Under the pieces are notes generated by a model. That model was given only the letters and a program-made list of their open reading frames with translations, made no database searches and had not been told where the DNA came from. This document shows, piece after piece, positions 28,824-40,100 of a stretch of DNA of 64,000 nucleotides. Every line of letters starts with the position of its first letter. The stretch's first letter is position 1. Origin of the DNA: Pseudooceanicola sp. (lineage in GTDB: Bacteria; Pseudomonadota; Alphaproteobacteria; Rhodobacterales; Rhodobacteraceae); NCBI RefSeq assembly GCF_029213205.1, contig NZ_JARGNH010000008.1:4046-68045 (forward strand), written 5' to 3'. A program made the translations under genes and the position numbers.

Positions 28824-30119
28824 ATGGCGGATACGAACAAAACGGCAACGCTGACCATCGGGAACAGCAGCTACGACCTTCCGATCCTGTCGCCCACCGA
28901 AGGGCCCGACGTGATCGATGTGCGCAAGCTCTATGGCCAGGCCGATGTCTTCACCTATGATCCGGGCTTTACCTCCACCGCCTCCTGCGACAGCGCCATC
29001 ACCTTTATCGACGGCGAAGAAGGGGTGCTGCTGCACCGCGGCTATCCGATCGACCAGCTGGCGTCGAAATCGCATTACCTCGAAGTCTGCTATCTGTTGC
29101 TTTACGGTGAACTGCCCACCGCCGCGCAGCTGGAAGATTTCGAAAGTCGGGTGACCAATCACACCATGGTGCATGAACAGATGCACCGGTTCTTTACCGG
29201 GTTCCGTCGCGACGCGCATCCGATGGCGATCATGACCGGCGTGGTCGGGGCGATGTCCGCCTTTTATCATGACAGCCTCGATATCCAGGATCCCTGGCAT
29301 CGTGAGGTCGCCTCGATCCGGCTGATCGCCAAGATGCCGACCATCGCCGCGATGGCGTTCAAATATTCGGTCGGCCAGCCCTTTGTTTATCCGCGCAACG
29401 ACCTGGATTATGCCAGCAACTTCCTGCGCATGTGCTTTGCCGTGCCGGCAGAGGAATACGAGGTGAACCCGATCCTCGCCCGCGCCATGGACCGGATCTT
29501 CACCCTGCATGCGGATCACGAGCAGAACGCCTCGACCTCGACGGTGCGCCTCGCCTCCTCCTCGGGCGCCAACCCGTTTGCCTGTATCGCCGCCGGCATC
29601 GCCTGTCTCTGGGGCCCGGCGCATGGTGGCGCCAACCAGGCGGCGCTGGAATCTCTCAAGGAAATCGGCACCCCCGACCGGATCCCCGAATTCATCGCCC
29701 GCGCCAAGGACAAGGACGATCCGTTCCGGCTGATGGGCTTTGGCCACCGGGTCTATAAGAACTTCGATCCCCGCGCGACGGTGATGAAGCAATCTGCCGA
29801 CGAGGTGTTGGAGCTGCTCGGGGTTGAGAACAACCCGCTGCTGCAAGTCGCCAAGCAGGTCGAAAAGACCGCGCTGGAGGATCCCTATTTCATCGAACGG
29901 AAATTGTTCCCCAACGTCGATTTCTATTCCGGCATCATCCTCGAGGCGATGGGCTTTCCCACCTCGATGTTCACACCGATCTTTGCGGTGTCGCGGACGG
30001 TCGGCTGGATCAGCCAGTGGAAAGAGATGATCGAGGATCCGCAGATGAAAATCGGCCGTCCCCGGCAGCTTTACACCGGGGTCTCGGCGCGCGAATACGT
30101 CGATGTCGAAAACCGCTAA
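28824..30119 (+). CDS. gltA: Citrate synthase
   Basis: First step of the TCA cycle. Type I (hexameric, gram-negative) enzyme of 431 residues with [17 protein letters not shown], the catalytic region [13 protein letters not shown] and [15 protein letters not shown]. Start ATG 28824, with GAGGAAGGT about nine bases upstream. It ends 25 bases before a strong terminator, so it is probably monocistronic or the end of a gltX-gltA unit. Confidence 0.96.
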   Translation: MADTNKTATLTIGNSSYDLPILSPTEGPDVIDVRKLYGQADVFTYDPGFTSTASCDSAITFIDGEEGVLLHRGYPIDQLASKSHYLEVCYLLLYGELPTAAQLEDFESRVTNHTMVHEQMHRFFTGFRRDAHPMAIMTGVVGAMSAFYHDSLDIQDPWHREVASIRLIAKMPTIAAMAFKYSVGQPFVYPRNDLDYASNFLRMCFAVPAEEYEVNPILARAMDRIFTLHADHEQNASTSTVRLASSSGANPFACIAAGIACLWGPAHGGANQAALESLKEIGTPDRIPEFIARAKDKDDPFRLMGFGHRVYKNFDPRATVMKQSADEVLELLGVENNPLLQVAKQVEKTALEDPYFIERKLFPNVDFYSGIILEAMGFPTSMFTPIFAVSRTVGWISQWKEMIEDPQMKIGRPRQLYTGVSAREYVDVENR

Positions 30120-30143
30120 GCATCTGGTTTTACAATAAAGAAA

Positions 30144-30167
30144 GGGCGGGTTTCCCCGCCCTTTTTT
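30144..30167 (+). terminator. Rho-independent terminator of gltA
   Basis: GGGCGGG (30144-30150), loop TTTC, CCCGCCC (30155-30161), followed by six T residues. Confidence 0.9.
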
Positions 30168-30205
30168 CATCTCCGGCTTCATGGTCGCCTGGCAATCCGG
30201 CCGGG

Positions 30206-30982
30206 TCAGCGGCCTTCGAAATGCGGCGCGCGTTTTTCGATGAAGGCGATCACCCCCTCCTGAAAATCGCGGCTTTGCCCGCAGGCGCCCTGGGCCTTGC
30301 CCTCGGCATTCAACTGCGACTCAAGCGTGTTGTCCCAAGAGGCGCGGATCACCTCCTTGATCTTGCCATAGGTCAGGGTCGGCCCATTCGCCAGATGCGC
30401 GGCTCGCGCCTGCCAGGTGGTTGCGAAATCGGCATCCGCCACATGTTCCCAGATCAGCCCCCATTCATCGGCCTGTTTGGCGCTGATCTTGTCGGCAAAC
30501 AAGGCCGCGCCCATTGCCTTGGCCAGGCCCATATTGCGCGGCATCGTCCAGGTGCCGCCGGCATCCGGGATCAGCCCGATGCGGCTGAAGGCCTGCAGGA
30601 AATAGGCGCTTTCGGTTGCGATCACCACATCAGCGGCCAGCGCCAGATTGGCCCCGGCCCCGGCGGCCGGGCCATTCACCGCGCTGATCGTCGGCACCGG
30701 GCAATCGACAATGGCGCGCAGCATCGGCAGGTATTCGTCGCGCAGGGTACGTTCCAGATCGGGATTGGCGATGGTGCCGCGATCGCTCAGATCCTGCCCC
30801 GAACAAAAGGCACGACCGGCGCCGGTGATCACCACCACCCGGGCCTTGCGCCCCGCCTCGGTCATCGCATCGGTGATCTCGGCCCGCATCTGGCCGTTCA
30901 GCGCATTCATCACATCGGGGCGGTCCAATTGCACAATGGCAATGTTGTCGGCAATGTTCAGCGTGATTGTCTGGTAATCCAT
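30206..30982 (-). CDS. Enoyl-CoA hydratase/isomerase family protein
   Basis: Crotonase fold of 258 residues with GAGRAFCSGQDLSD and the oxyanion-hole region NGPAAGAGANLALAAD. Resembles the PaaG/enoyl-CoA hydratase group, but the specific acyl-CoA is unknown. Start ATG 30982 has AAAGGA upstream; the longer frame to 31024 is not needed. Last gene of the minus-strand run that includes the ccm genes, 72 bp after ccmH. Confidence 0.85.
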   Translation of the reverse strand: MDYQTITLNIADNIAIVQLDRPDVMNALNGQMRAEITDAMTEAGRKARVVVITGAGRAFCSGQDLSDRGTIANPDLERTLRDEYLPMLRAIVDCPVPTISAVNGPAAGAGANLALAADVVIATESAYFLQAFSRIGLIPDAGGTWTMPRNMGLAKAMGAALFADKISAKQADEWGLIWEHVADADFATTWQARAAHLANGPTLTYGKIKEVIRASWDNTLESQLNAEGKAQGACGQSRDFQEGVIAFIEKRAPHFEGR

Positions 30983-31054
30983 TGGGTGTTCCTTTCCGCT
31001 GGGGTTGCCGCCAATCAAACGCAATTTGGCGGTGGCGAAAAGGCCAACCGGACG

Positions 31055-31531
31055 TCAGCGCTTGAGGATTTCATCCAGCCGGGCTTGTTCACCAGGGCTG
31101 AGCGCGCCCTCGCCCGCCGCACTGGCCGCGGCGCGGCGGCGGATATAGACCAGCCCGCCCGCCAAAGACAGGATCAACAGCCCCGGCCCTGCCGCCCAGA
31201 GCAGCCAATTGGCGCCGCCGGTGGTCGGTTTCAGCAACACATATTCGCCGTAGCGCGCCACGATATAGGCGATCACCTCGGCATCGCTGTCACCGGCCAG
31301 CAGCCGTTCGCGCACCAACAGGCGCAGGTCGCGGGCCAGATCGGCGTTGCTGTCGTCGATATTCTCATTGCGGCAGACCAGGCACCGCAGCCCCTGCGAA
31401 ATCTCACGCGCCCGGGCCTCAAGAACCGGGTCCGCCAGCATCTCGTCCGGTTGCACCGCCAGCGCCGGGGTGGTCGCAACCAGCAAGGCCAGTATCAGCC
31501 CCGAAATCCAGCCCGTCGCAGGCGCCCTCAT
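31055..31531 (-). CDS. ccmH: Cytochrome c-type biogenesis protein CcmH
   Basis: A periplasmic thiol-redox protein that reduces apocytochrome c before haem attachment. 158 residues: signal peptide, then the LRCLVCRN motif with C50 and C53, NADLARDLR, and one C-terminal membrane span (about 107-125). Start ATG 31531 overlaps the ccmF stop by four bases. A longer frame to 31648 lies wholly inside ccmF. Confidence 0.92.
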   Translation of the reverse strand: MRAPATGWISGLILALLVATTPALAVQPDEMLADPVLEARAREISQGLRCLVCRNENIDDSNADLARDLRLLVRERLLAGDSDAEVIAYIVARYGEYVLLKPTTGGANWLLWAAGPGLLILSLAGGLVYIRRRAAASAAGEGALSPGEQARLDEILKR

Positions 31532-33495
31532 TCCGCCGCCACCGGTTTCATTGTCGCGCGGCGGGCGCCGGCCGCCACCCGAAAGCGCCGGTCGGTGAGG
31601 CTGAGAAAGCCGCCAAGTGCCATCAGGATCGCACCGCCCCAGATCCAATTGGCCAGAGGCTTGTAATAGCTGCGCATCGCCCAGCCGCCGCCGTCCTGCG
31701 GATCGCCGATCACCACATAGATGTCGCGCAGAAACCCGTTGTCGATCGCCGCCTCGGTGGTCGGCATCGCCGCCACCGGGTAGAATCGCTTCTCGGGGTA
31801 AAGGGTTGAGATCACCTGCCCGTCGCGGCTGAGGGTCACCTCACCGGTGGTCGAGATGTAATTCGGCCCCTCGATCCGGTCGACCCGATCCAGGGTGATC
31901 TCATAGCCGGACAGGGCAACGCTGTCGCCGAGTTTGACCACCCGAATATCCTCGGTCTGCCAGGCCATCATCGCGGCAATCCCGGCCATGGTGACGCCGA
32001 GACCGGCATGGGCGGTGGATTTGCCCCAATCGGCGCGTGGCAGGCGGCGCAGACGGGCCAGCCGCCCGGTACCGCGCCCGGTGCGCGACCAGAGGTCGGT
32101 CAATGCCCCGGCCACCAGCCAGGCGCCCAGCCCCAGGCCCACCGGCCCCAGTGCCGAGCGGCCCGATTGCACCGCCCAGGCGAGCGTCAGTACCGCCAGC
32201 CCCAACACCGCAGCGGGCACCAGGCGGCGGGCCACCCGGCCAAGCTGCGCCCGTTTCCAGGGCAGCATCGCGCCGAATGGCATGACCAATCCGATAGCGA
32301 TCATGAAGGGGGTAAAGGCCATGTCAAAGAACGGCGCCCCGACCGATAGCTTCCGACCAAAGGCCAGCTCCGCCACCAGCGGCCAGATGGTGCCGATAAA
32401 GACCACGAATGCCGCGACCGCCAACAGGATATTGTTCAGCACCAGCCCGCTTTCGCGGCTGATCACCGAAAACACCCCACGCGACACCAGAGCCTCGGCG
32501 CGGATCGCAAACAGGGTCAGCGCCCCGCCCATGAACACCGTCAGGATGATCAACAGGAACATCCCGCGCTCGGGGTCATTGGCAAAGGCATGCACCGAGG
32601 TGATGATGCCGGATCGGGTGATGAAGCCCCCGAGCAGCGAGAACCCGAAGGCGAGAATCGCCAGCAGGATCGTCCAGGCCTTCAGGCTTTCGCGTTTTTC
32701 CACCACGGTGGCCGAATGCAGCAGAGCGGCGGCGATCAGCCAGGGCATGAAGCTGGCGTTCTCGACCGGATCCCAGAACCAGAACCCGCCCCAGCCCAAT
32801 TCGTAATAGGCCCACCACGACCCCAGCGCGATGCCGATGGTCAGAAAGATCCAGGCCGCCAGCGTCCAGGGCCGCACCCAGCGCCCCCAGGCCGCATCGA
32901 CCCGCCCCTCGATCAGGGCGGCGACGGCAAAGCTGAACGCCATGCTCAGCCCGACGTAGCCGAGGTAGAGAAACGGCGGGTGAAAGGCGAGGCCGGGGTC
33001 CTGCAACAATGGATTGAGGTCGCGCCCATCCATCGGCGGCACCGCCAGACGCAGGAACGGGTTCGAGGTGAACAGGATAAACGCCAGGAACGCCACCCCG
33101 ATCAGCCCCTGCACCGCCAATACCCGGGCGCGCAGGCTGTCGGGCAGATCCTTGCCGAACCAGACCACCGCCGCCCCGAACAGTGCCACGATCAGCGACC
33201 AGAGCAGCATGGAGCCTTCGTGATTGCCCCAGACCCCGGTCACTTTGTAGAGCATCGGCTTCAGTGAATGGCTGTTTCCGGTCACCAGCCGCAGTGAGAA
33301 ATCCGAGGTCACAAAGGCATGGGTCAGCGCGCCAAAGGCAAAGGCGATCAGCAGGAATTGCGCCGTCGCCGCCGGTTCGGCCAGCGCCATCAGCCCCGGA
33401 GAGCGGCGCGCCGCACCGACGAGCGGCAGCGTCGCCTGCACCAGGGCGACCACAAAGGCGAGGATCAGCGAGAAATGTCCGAGTTCAGCAAGCAT
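31528..33495 (-). CDS. ccmF: Haem lyase CcmF
   Basis: Attaches haem to apocytochrome c. A polytopic membrane protein of 655 residues with the tryptophan-rich haem-handling (WWD) segment (WWAYYELGWGGFWFWDPVEN) and conserved histidines (KVTGVWGNHEGSMLLW). It works with CcmE (haem donor) and CcmH, both encoded beside it. ccmG and ccmI are not adjacent. The gap to the upstream holin gene is 87 bp. Confidence 0.96.
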   Translation of the reverse strand: MLAELGHFSLILAFVVALVQATLPLVGAARRSPGLMALAEPAATAQFLLIAFAFGALTHAFVTSDFSLRLVTGNSHSLKPMLYKVTGVWGNHEGSMLLWSLIVALFGAAVVWFGKDLPDSLRARVLAVQGLIGVAFLAFILFTSNPFLRLAVPPMDGRDLNPLLQDPGLAFHPPFLYLGYVGLSMAFSFAVAALIEGRVDAAWGRWVRPWTLAAWIFLTIGIALGSWWAYYELGWGGFWFWDPVENASFMPWLIAAALLHSATVVEKRESLKAWTILLAILAFGFSLLGGFITRSGIITSVHAFANDPERGMFLLIILTVFMGGALTLFAIRAEALVSRGVFSVISRESGLVLNNILLAVAAFVVFIGTIWPLVAELAFGRKLSVGAPFFDMAFTPFMIAIGLVMPFGAMLPWKRAQLGRVARRLVPAAVLGLAVLTLAWAVQSGRSALGPVGLGLGAWLVAGALTDLWSRTGRGTGRLARLRRLPRADWGKSTAHAGLGVTMAGIAAMMAWQTEDIRVVKLGDSVALSGYEITLDRVDRIEGPNYISTTGEVTLSRDGQVISTLYPEKRFYPVAAMPTTEAAIDNGFLRDIYVVIGDPQDGGGWAMRSYYKPLANWIWGGAILMALGGFLSLTDRRFRVAAGARRATMKPVAAE

Positions 33496-33582
33496 GCCTG
33501 CTTATAGGCAACGGCGGCGGGGCGTCCAATCGGAATTCAGCGACAGCGGCGATCACTTTGTCGGGGGACCGCCGGGCGGACC

Positions 33583-34149
33583 TCAGGCGACCGCCCTCTG
33601 GCGGCGCCATTCCTCCAGCGCCGGATTGGCATCCACCGCCATGCTCGCCACTGCCAGCGGCGCTGCCGCCACGCCGGGGCTGTCGGCGCGCAGGTCGCGC
33701 AGCGCGTCGATATTGGCGACGACCTGCGGCACCCGGGCCATATTGGCGGTGACATCGCGTTGAAATTGCTGGTTCTTCAACTGATGCCTCGCGCCGAAAT
33801 AAAAGCTGACGACCGCCCCCATCAACCACCACAGCGCCTCGGGCACCAGCGCCAGCCCCTGCATCCGTTCGGCAAACCAGATGGGATCGATCATCGCCGC
33901 AACGATCAGCCCGATGGTGCCGAGCGCCAGCAGCGGACGCGGCAACCGGTTGATGCCGTCGATCAGCACATCGAAGCGGCTGCGGCACTGGCCGAATTCC
34001 GCTGAAAACTGGCTCAGCGCCGCCTCGGCGCGGGCGTGATCGCGCGCCGCCCCGGCCTCGGCGTTTTCGTGAAACACCTCGGCGGTGTCGCGCAGCAGAT
34101 TGGCGCCACCGCCGAACATCAGGGTCAGAACCCGTTCGATCATCCCCAT
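33583..34149 (-). CDS. Holin of the 3TM family
   Basis: A 188-residue protein with amphipathic N-terminus (MIERVLTLMFGGGANLL), a charged helical stretch, and two hydrophobic segments at about 73-93 and 104-120, matching the Holin_3TM type found beside GH108 endolysins. It overlaps the stop of the endolysin gene, and a second ATG at 34143 gives a four-base ATGA overlap. Holins make the inner-membrane hole through which an endolysin reaches the cell wall. The gene lies between ccmE and ccmF with no phage structural genes nearby. Confidence 0.75.
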   Translation of the reverse strand: MGMIERVLTLMFGGGANLLRDTAEVFHENAEAGAARDHARAEAALSQFSAEFGQCRSRFDVLIDGINRLPRPLLALGTIGLIVAAMIDPIWFAERMQGLALVPEALWWLMGAVVSFYFGARHQLKNQQFQRDVTANMARVPQVVANIDALRDLRADSPGVAAAPLAVASMAVDANPALEEWRRQRAVA

Positions 34150-34754
34150 GCCGACACCCTTTCGCGAAATGCCGCCGCGTCCAGATGGAACCGCGGCGCG
34201 ATGAACTCTTCGGCCCGCTTGATCCAGCCGCCTTTGCCACCGGCCCGGGTGATCGCGTATTTGCGGCTGGCCGGGCGTTGATCTGCCAAGCGGAAGTAAT
34301 AATTGCGCCGCGCGATGCCATAGGCATCGACCAGATGGTCCGGTGCGGTCTCGGCGGCGGCGGCGGCGGCGCGGATGGTCTGCGGGCCAATGGCGCCATC
34401 AGCGTTCAGCGGCCAGCCCATATCAGACAGCAGGCGTTGCAGGATCTTGACCGCATTGCCACCGGCATTGACATACATGTCAAACACACTCGCCCAGAGG
34501 GGCTCGGGCAGGTCAGCGATGCGCGAACGACGAAAATACTGATCGAGAAAGATATCGATCGCCTGGTCGCGGCTGAGCTGCTGCACATCTGCGGGGCTGA
34601 TCGCGCCGTCGCCGTTCAGATCCAGCCGCAGGCGGCGCATCGTGTGAATGGTCACGCCCCAATTGGTCGCCCCGCCCGGATCGTCAGGATCGTTTACATA
34701 GCCGCCTTCGCGGGCGACGATATCTTCGGCAATTTTTCGGACCTGATCCGTCAT
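34140..34754 (-). CDS. GH108 family endolysin / secretion-activating muramidase
   Basis: 204 residues with the GH108 signature AREGGYVNDPDDPGGATNWGVT, where the catalytic Glu is residue 16, and the C-terminal peptidoglycan-binding part (LNADGAIGPQTIRAA). There is no signal peptide, so export would depend on the adjacent holin. Located 48 bp downstream of ccmE and in the same direction. Related cassettes serve phage lysis, gene transfer agent release or holin-dependent protein secretion. Confidence 0.85.
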   Translation of the reverse strand: MTDQVRKIAEDIVAREGGYVNDPDDPGGATNWGVTIHTMRRLRLDLNGDGAISPADVQQLSRDQAIDIFLDQYFRRSRIADLPEPLWASVFDMYVNAGGNAVKILQRLLSDMGWPLNADGAIGPQTIRAAAAAAETAPDHLVDAYGIARRNYYFRLADQRPASRKYAITRAGGKGGWIKRAEEFIAPRFHLDAAAFRERVSAWG

Positions 34755-34802
34755 GATGCACCCCCAGATTGCGGGGGCAGACTCCGGTCGGATTGGTTAA
34801 CG

Positions 34803-35255
34803 TCAGCCTTCGCCGCCGTCCGCTGCCTTATAGACATTCTGCTCTTTCAAGGCGTCGATGACCTCTTTCGGCATATAGCTTTCGTCATGCTTGGCCAGAA
34901 TTTCCGAGGCTTCAAACACCCCGCCGACATAGCGCCCAGTGCCGATCATCCCCTGATTCTCGCCAAACAAATCCGGCAGGACCCCGCGATAGCTGACCGG
35001 AACGGTGGCGCCGCCATCGGTTACCCGAAAGCGGATCACCTCACCCTGCCCGCGCGCCAGAGACCCGTCCTCGACCAACCCGCCAATACGAAACACCTCA
35101 TCCGCCCGCGGCGGTTCGGCCAGCACCTGACTGGGCGAGCGAAAGAAGTTGATGCCATCGCGCATCCCATAGCCGATCAGCGCCGTCGACACCGCCAGCG
35201 CCAGAGCGGCCAGCGCGATGATCTGGATGCGACGTTTCTTTTTCAGCCCCTTCAT
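34803..35255 (-). CDS. ccmE: Haem chaperone CcmE
   Basis: Binds haem covalently and hands it to CcmF. 150 residues: membrane anchor at about 11-30, periplasmic beta-barrel, and the haem-binding motif LAKHDESYMP with H123 and Y127. First ccm gene of the cluster. The murI stop is 72 bp upstream. Confidence 0.95.
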   Translation of the reverse strand: MKGLKKKRRIQIIALAALALAVSTALIGYGMRDGINFFRSPSQVLAEPPRADEVFRIGGLVEDGSLARGQGEVIRFRVTDGGATVPVSYRGVLPDLFGENQGMIGTGRYVGGVFEASEILAKHDESYMPKEVIDALKEQNVYKAADGGEG

Positions 35256-35327
35256 CGGATCCTCACCAGTTGCTTTCTGCCAGAACGATAGCAGACCTCA
35301 GATAGGCACCACATTGATCTGCGTCCA

Positions 35328-36140
35328 TCAGGCTGCAACAAAAGTGATCGGCCGACGCAGGAATTGTGTTGCCCGCTGCGACACCCGAGCCGGATCGCCG
35401 GTGGTCAGAAACAGGCTCTCGTCGCCACTGCCACGCATATGCGGGTGCCGGTTCAGATAATCCTCAAGCGAGGCCGCGACCAGTTTGGCCTGCGAAAACA
35501 CCGTCACCTCGGCGCCAAGCGCCTCCTGAAACACCTGCTCCATCAGCGGGTAATGGGTGCAGCCCAGGATCGCCGCCTGCGGGTTCGGCATCTTGCGCTT
35601 CAACGCATCGACATGGCTGCGTACCAGCGCATCGGCCAGAATCATGTCGCCATCCTCGATCGCATCGACGACGCCGCCGCAGGCCTGCGCCTCGACATCC
35701 ACGCCGATGGCGCGAAACGCCAATTCGCGCTGAAATGCGCGGCTGGCGACGGTGGCGGGGGTGGCGAACAGCGCCGTATGTTTCACCGCGACCTCGCGCG
35801 GCGGGGAATTGTCACCCCATTGCCGTTCGGTCAGCGCCTCGATCAGCGGCACCATGACGCCCAGCACCCGCTTGTCACGCGGCACCCAGCTTTCCTGCAT
35901 CCGCCGCAGGGCCGAGGCGCTGGCGGTGTTGCAGGCCAGGATCACCAGGTTGCAGCCACGCTCGAACATATTGGCGACGGCGGCGGTGGTCAGCTCATAG
36001 ATGTCATTGGCATCGCGGACACCATAGGGCGCATGGGCGTTGTCGCCGAAATAGATCAGCGGCAGGTCAGGCATATGCGCCGCCACGGCGTCCAGCACCG
36101 TCAGCCCGCCAAGCCCCGAATCAAATACCCCAACCGCCAT
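35328..36140 (-). CDS. murI: Glutamate racemase
   Basis: Makes D-glutamate for peptidoglycan. 270 residues from ATG 36140 ([18 protein letters not shown]). The two catalytic cysteines are in [11 protein letters not shown] and [10 protein letters not shown]. Longer N-terminal frame discarded because the family begins at GVFDSG. Together with the endolysin nearby this gives two cell-wall genes in one gene run. Confidence 0.93.
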   Translation of the reverse strand: MAVGVFDSGLGGLTVLDAVAAHMPDLPLIYFGDNAHAPYGVRDANDIYELTTAAVANMFERGCNLVILACNTASASALRRMQESWVPRDKRVLGVMVPLIEALTERQWGDNSPPREVAVKHTALFATPATVASRAFQRELAFRAIGVDVEAQACGGVVDAIEDGDMILADALVRSHVDALKRKMPNPQAAILGCTHYPLMEQVFQEALGAEVTVFSQAKLVAASLEDYLNRHPHMRGSGDESLFLTTGDPARVSQRATQFLRRPITFVAA

Positions 36141-36162
36141 GTCAGCCTCCGCAAATCGCCCC

Positions 36163-37065
36163 TCAGATCGGGGGCGTCCGGTGCTTTTCCTCGAATTCAA
36201 AGCCGTAATCCAGCGATTTCAGCGGCGCCGGTGACAGCAAATAGGTGGCCCGGCGCAGATAATCCATCAACGCCCGCGAATCCCGGGCGCGAGCGGCGAT
36301 CTGATCCGGTGGAATCGGGGTGCCGATCACCACCCGCACCGGGGTGTCGGTGCGGGCCCGGAATTCCTTCAGCAGCAGGCCCAGGCGCAGGGTGTAATGG
36401 ACATGGCTGGCGACCTGGAACAGCCGCGAATTGCGGCCCTCGAAATAGACCGGAACCACCTGCGCACCCGATTTGGCGATCATCCGCGCGGTAAAACTGC
36501 GCCAGCCCGGATCCATTGGCGGCGAAAACGGCTTGGTCGCGGTCGAGACGGTGCCACCGGGAAACACCCCAATCGCCCCGCCCTGCGCCAGATAGCTGAG
36601 CGCGGTTTTCCGTGTGGCGATATTCACCGCCCGTGCCGCTTTGGTGTCGTCGAAATCAATCGGCAGGATAATCCGGTTCAAATCCTCGGATTTGCGGAAC
36701 ACCTGATTGGCCAGAATCCGGAAATCGCCGCGGGCTTCACGCAGGATATGGCCGAGGATCAGCCCGTCCAGGATCCCGTAAGGATGGTTGGCGATCAGCA
36801 CCAGCGGCCCGGTTCTGGGAATGTTGGAAAGCGCCCCGCCGATCACGTCGAGTTGCAGCCCGTAGCGCTCCATCATCACTGTCCAGAAATCGCGCCCCGC
36901 CGCCACCTCCTCCTCATAGCCGGCCGCGCGCCGGATCAGCGCCAGCCGCCCGGTGACGTTTTCCAACGTCCGGATGACCGTGCGCGACATCCGCGTCGCG
37001 CCGGAATGGGAATAAGAGAGTTCACGGGTGATGTCCCGTGGCGGTTGGGTGGAGGTGGCGCTCAT
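36163..37065 (-). CDS. Lysophospholipid acyltransferase family protein
   Basis: About 300 residues with the PlsC-type HX4D motif in NHPYGILDG and the later FPGGTVS motif. Such enzymes acylate lysophospholipids or ornithine-type lipids at the inner membrane; the acceptor is not predictable. ATG 37065 (MSATSTQPP) chosen over 37092. It is 22 bp upstream of murI, same strand, probably cotranscribed. Confidence 0.8.
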   Translation of the reverse strand: MSATSTQPPRDITRELSYSHSGATRMSRTVIRTLENVTGRLALIRRAAGYEEEVAAGRDFWTVMMERYGLQLDVIGGALSNIPRTGPLVLIANHPYGILDGLILGHILREARGDFRILANQVFRKSEDLNRIILPIDFDDTKAARAVNIATRKTALSYLAQGGAIGVFPGGTVSTATKPFSPPMDPGWRSFTARMIAKSGAQVVPVYFEGRNSRLFQVASHVHYTLRLGLLLKEFRARTDTPVRVVIGTPIPPDQIAARARDSRALMDYLRRATYLLSPAPLKSLDYGFEFEEKHRTPPI

Positions 37066-37167
37066 GGAGTCCGGATCTGCGCGTCTGCTCAATGCTCAAC
37101 TCTGGGTTCAGCGCTGTCTAAACCCGCCGCGCCGGTCGATCCAGTTGATATGACCTCAACCTGACAA

Positions 37168-40100
37168 TTATTCCGCCGCCACCCTCTGCCCCGGCCCACC
37201 GGCGCGAAATGTCGCCAACAGCGCCGCGCGGCTGGCGGCGGCGCGCGTGGCATTGCCCTGTTTCACCGGGCCAAAGCCGCGAATGCTGAGCGGCAGCTCC
37301 GCCAGCGAAATCGCGGTTTCCAGCGTCGCCGCGTCGACATTGGCCAGAACCTCGGCCATATCCGCCTCATATTCCGCGATCAGCGCCCGTTCCATGCGCC
37401 GCTCGACGCTGCGCCCGAACGGATCAAACGCGGTGCCGCGCAGGGCCTTGAACCGCGTCAGCAACCGCAGCAGCCCCCCCATCCAGGCACCGAATTCGCG
37501 CTTGGCCGGGCGCCCGTCTGCTGCCTTGCCACCCAGCATCGGCGGCGCCAGGTGATATTTCACTTTGAAATCGCCACCAAACTGCGCCTCGGCCTTGGCC
37601 CGGGTTTCGCCATGCAGCCGGGCGACCTCATATTCATCCTTGTAGCTGAGCAGCTTGTGATAACCCTTGGCGACCGCCTCGCGCAGGCGCGGATCGGTGA
37701 TTGGATCGACAAGCGCGCGGTATTTCGCCGCCAGCGCAGCGTTCTGATAGCCGGTCAGGTGATCCGCGCGCAGGTCGATCTGCGCGGCCAGGCTTTTCGG
37801 TTTCTCGACCGGACCGGCGGCCGATACCTCAGCCGCGGCATCGACATGCAGGCAGGCCCAGCGGCCAATTTCAAAGGCGCGCAGGTTCTTGTCCACCGCC
37901 GTGCCGTTGAGTTCGATGGCCTGCGAAATCGCCGCATGTGGCAGTGGGATCAGCCCCATCTGCCAGGCCGCGCCAAAGATCATCATGTTGGAATAGATGC
38001 TGTCGCCCAGCGTCACCCGCGCCAGTTCGCTGGCATCAAACAGCGTCACCTTATCCTGAAGTCTTGCCTGAAGTTGCAGGGTCAAGCGTTCGGAAGGCAA
38101 CGAAAATTCCGTGTCTCGGGTGAAGTCCCCGGTGATGATTTCATGGGCGTTGACCACCGCGCCGGTGCGCCCGGTCTTGGTCAGGCCCAGGGTTTTCGCC
38201 CCGGCGCTGACCACCAGATCGCCGCCGATCAGCGCATCCGCCTCGCCGGTGGCGACCCGGATCGCGTTGATGTCGTCGGGTCGCTCGGCCAGCCGCACAT
38301 GGATGTGCACCGCGCCGCCCTTTTGCGCCAGCCCGGCCATTTCCATCATCCCGGCCCCCTTGCCATCGATCTGCGCCGCCTGCGCCAGCACCGCACCGAT
38401 GGTGACCACGCCGGTGCCACCGACCCCGGTGATGACCACGTTCCAGGTGCCGTCGATACGCGGCAGGACCGGGGCCGGAAGATGCGGCAGATCAAGGTCG
38501 GTCAAGGCGACGGTGTCGCGCCGGATCTCCGCCCCCTCAAGGGTGACGAAAGACGGGCAAAACCCTTTGAGGCAAGAAAAATCCTTGTTGCACGAGCTTT
38601 GGTCGATGGCCCGCTTGCGGCCCAGATCAGTGTCCACCGGCACGATCGACACGCAGTTCGATTGCACCCCGCAATCGCCGCAGCCTTCGCAGATGTCGGT
38701 GTTGATGAACACCCGCCGGTCCGGATCGGGGAAACTGCCACGTTTGCGGCGGCGGCGTTTTTCAGCGGCGCAGGTCTGCACATAGATGATCACCGACACC
38801 CCGTCGACCTGGCGCAGCCGCCGCTGCACAGAATCGAGCTCGGCCCGTTCATGCCAACTGACCGATTTCGGAAAATCCTCGCGCCGAGGTTCTTCTTTTT
38901 CGTCATAGACGACCGCGATCTCCTTGATCCCGATCCCGGTCAGTTCTTCGGCCACCCGCGCCGCCGACAGCCCCCCCTCGTTCTTTTGCCCGCCGGTCAT
39001 CGCCACCGCGTCATTGAACAGGATCTTGTAGGTGATGTTCACCCCAGACGCCAAAGCCGCGCGGATCGCTTGAATGCCGGAATGATTATAGGTGCCGTCG
39101 CCGAGGTTCTGGAACACATGCTCGGTGGTCGAAAACCGCGCCTCGCCGATCCAGTTGGCGCCCTCGCCGCCCATATGGGTCGTTCCCAGCGTGTCCCGGT
39201 CCATCCATTGCACCATGTAGTGACAGCCGATCCCGGCATAGGCGCGGCTGCCTTCGGGCAGCTTGGTAGAGCTGTTATGCGGACAGCCCGAGCAGAAATA
39301 GGGAAGCCGAGCGGCGATTTCCTGCACATTGTCATTGCGCCGTGCCTCGCTCAGCCCGGCAAGGCCCGCCTTGATCCGGTCGGTGTCGCGCCCCTCTTCG
39401 ATCAGAATCCCGCCGAGCTTTTCGGCAATCCAGACCGGATCCAGCGCCCCGCGCGTCGGAAACAGTTCCTCGCGGTGGATGCCGCCGGCCCCGCCCTTGT
39501 ACCAGCCATAGACGCGGCGACCGCGACGGTCGTCAAAGATCGCCTCCTTGATCTGCACCTCGATCAGCTTGCGCTTTTCCTCGACCACCACGATCAGGTC
39601 CAGCCCCTCGGCCCAATCATGGAACCCGGACATATCCAGCGGAAACACCTGGCCGACCTTGTAGGTGGTGACGCCCAGACGCTCGGCCTCGGCGGCATCG
39701 ATGCCCAGCAGCGCCAGCGCATGCATCAGGTCGAGCCAGTTCTTGCCAGCACTGACAAAACCGATCTTGGCACCCGCTTTGCCCCAGACCCGTTTGTCGA
39801 TGCCATTGGTATGCGAAAACGCCTCGGCGGCAAAGCGTTTGTAGTCGATCATCCGGGTTTCTTGCTCATGCGGGGTGTCGACCAGACGGATGTTCAACCC
39901 GCCTTCGGGCATCGGGAAATCCGGGGTGATCAGCGACATCCGGTTCGGATCGCCATCAACAACCGAGGTCGCCTCGATCGTGTCCTTCATCGTCTTCAAC
40001 CCGACCCAAAGCCCGGAAAACCGCGACAAGGCATAGCCATAGATGCCGTAATCAATAATCTCCTGCACCCCCGCCGGGCTGACCACCGGCATATAGGCAT

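Noticed and set aside
33583-34754. Prophage
   Set aside because: Only the lysis pair is phage-like; there are no capsid, tail, integrase or terminase genes in the neighbourhood.
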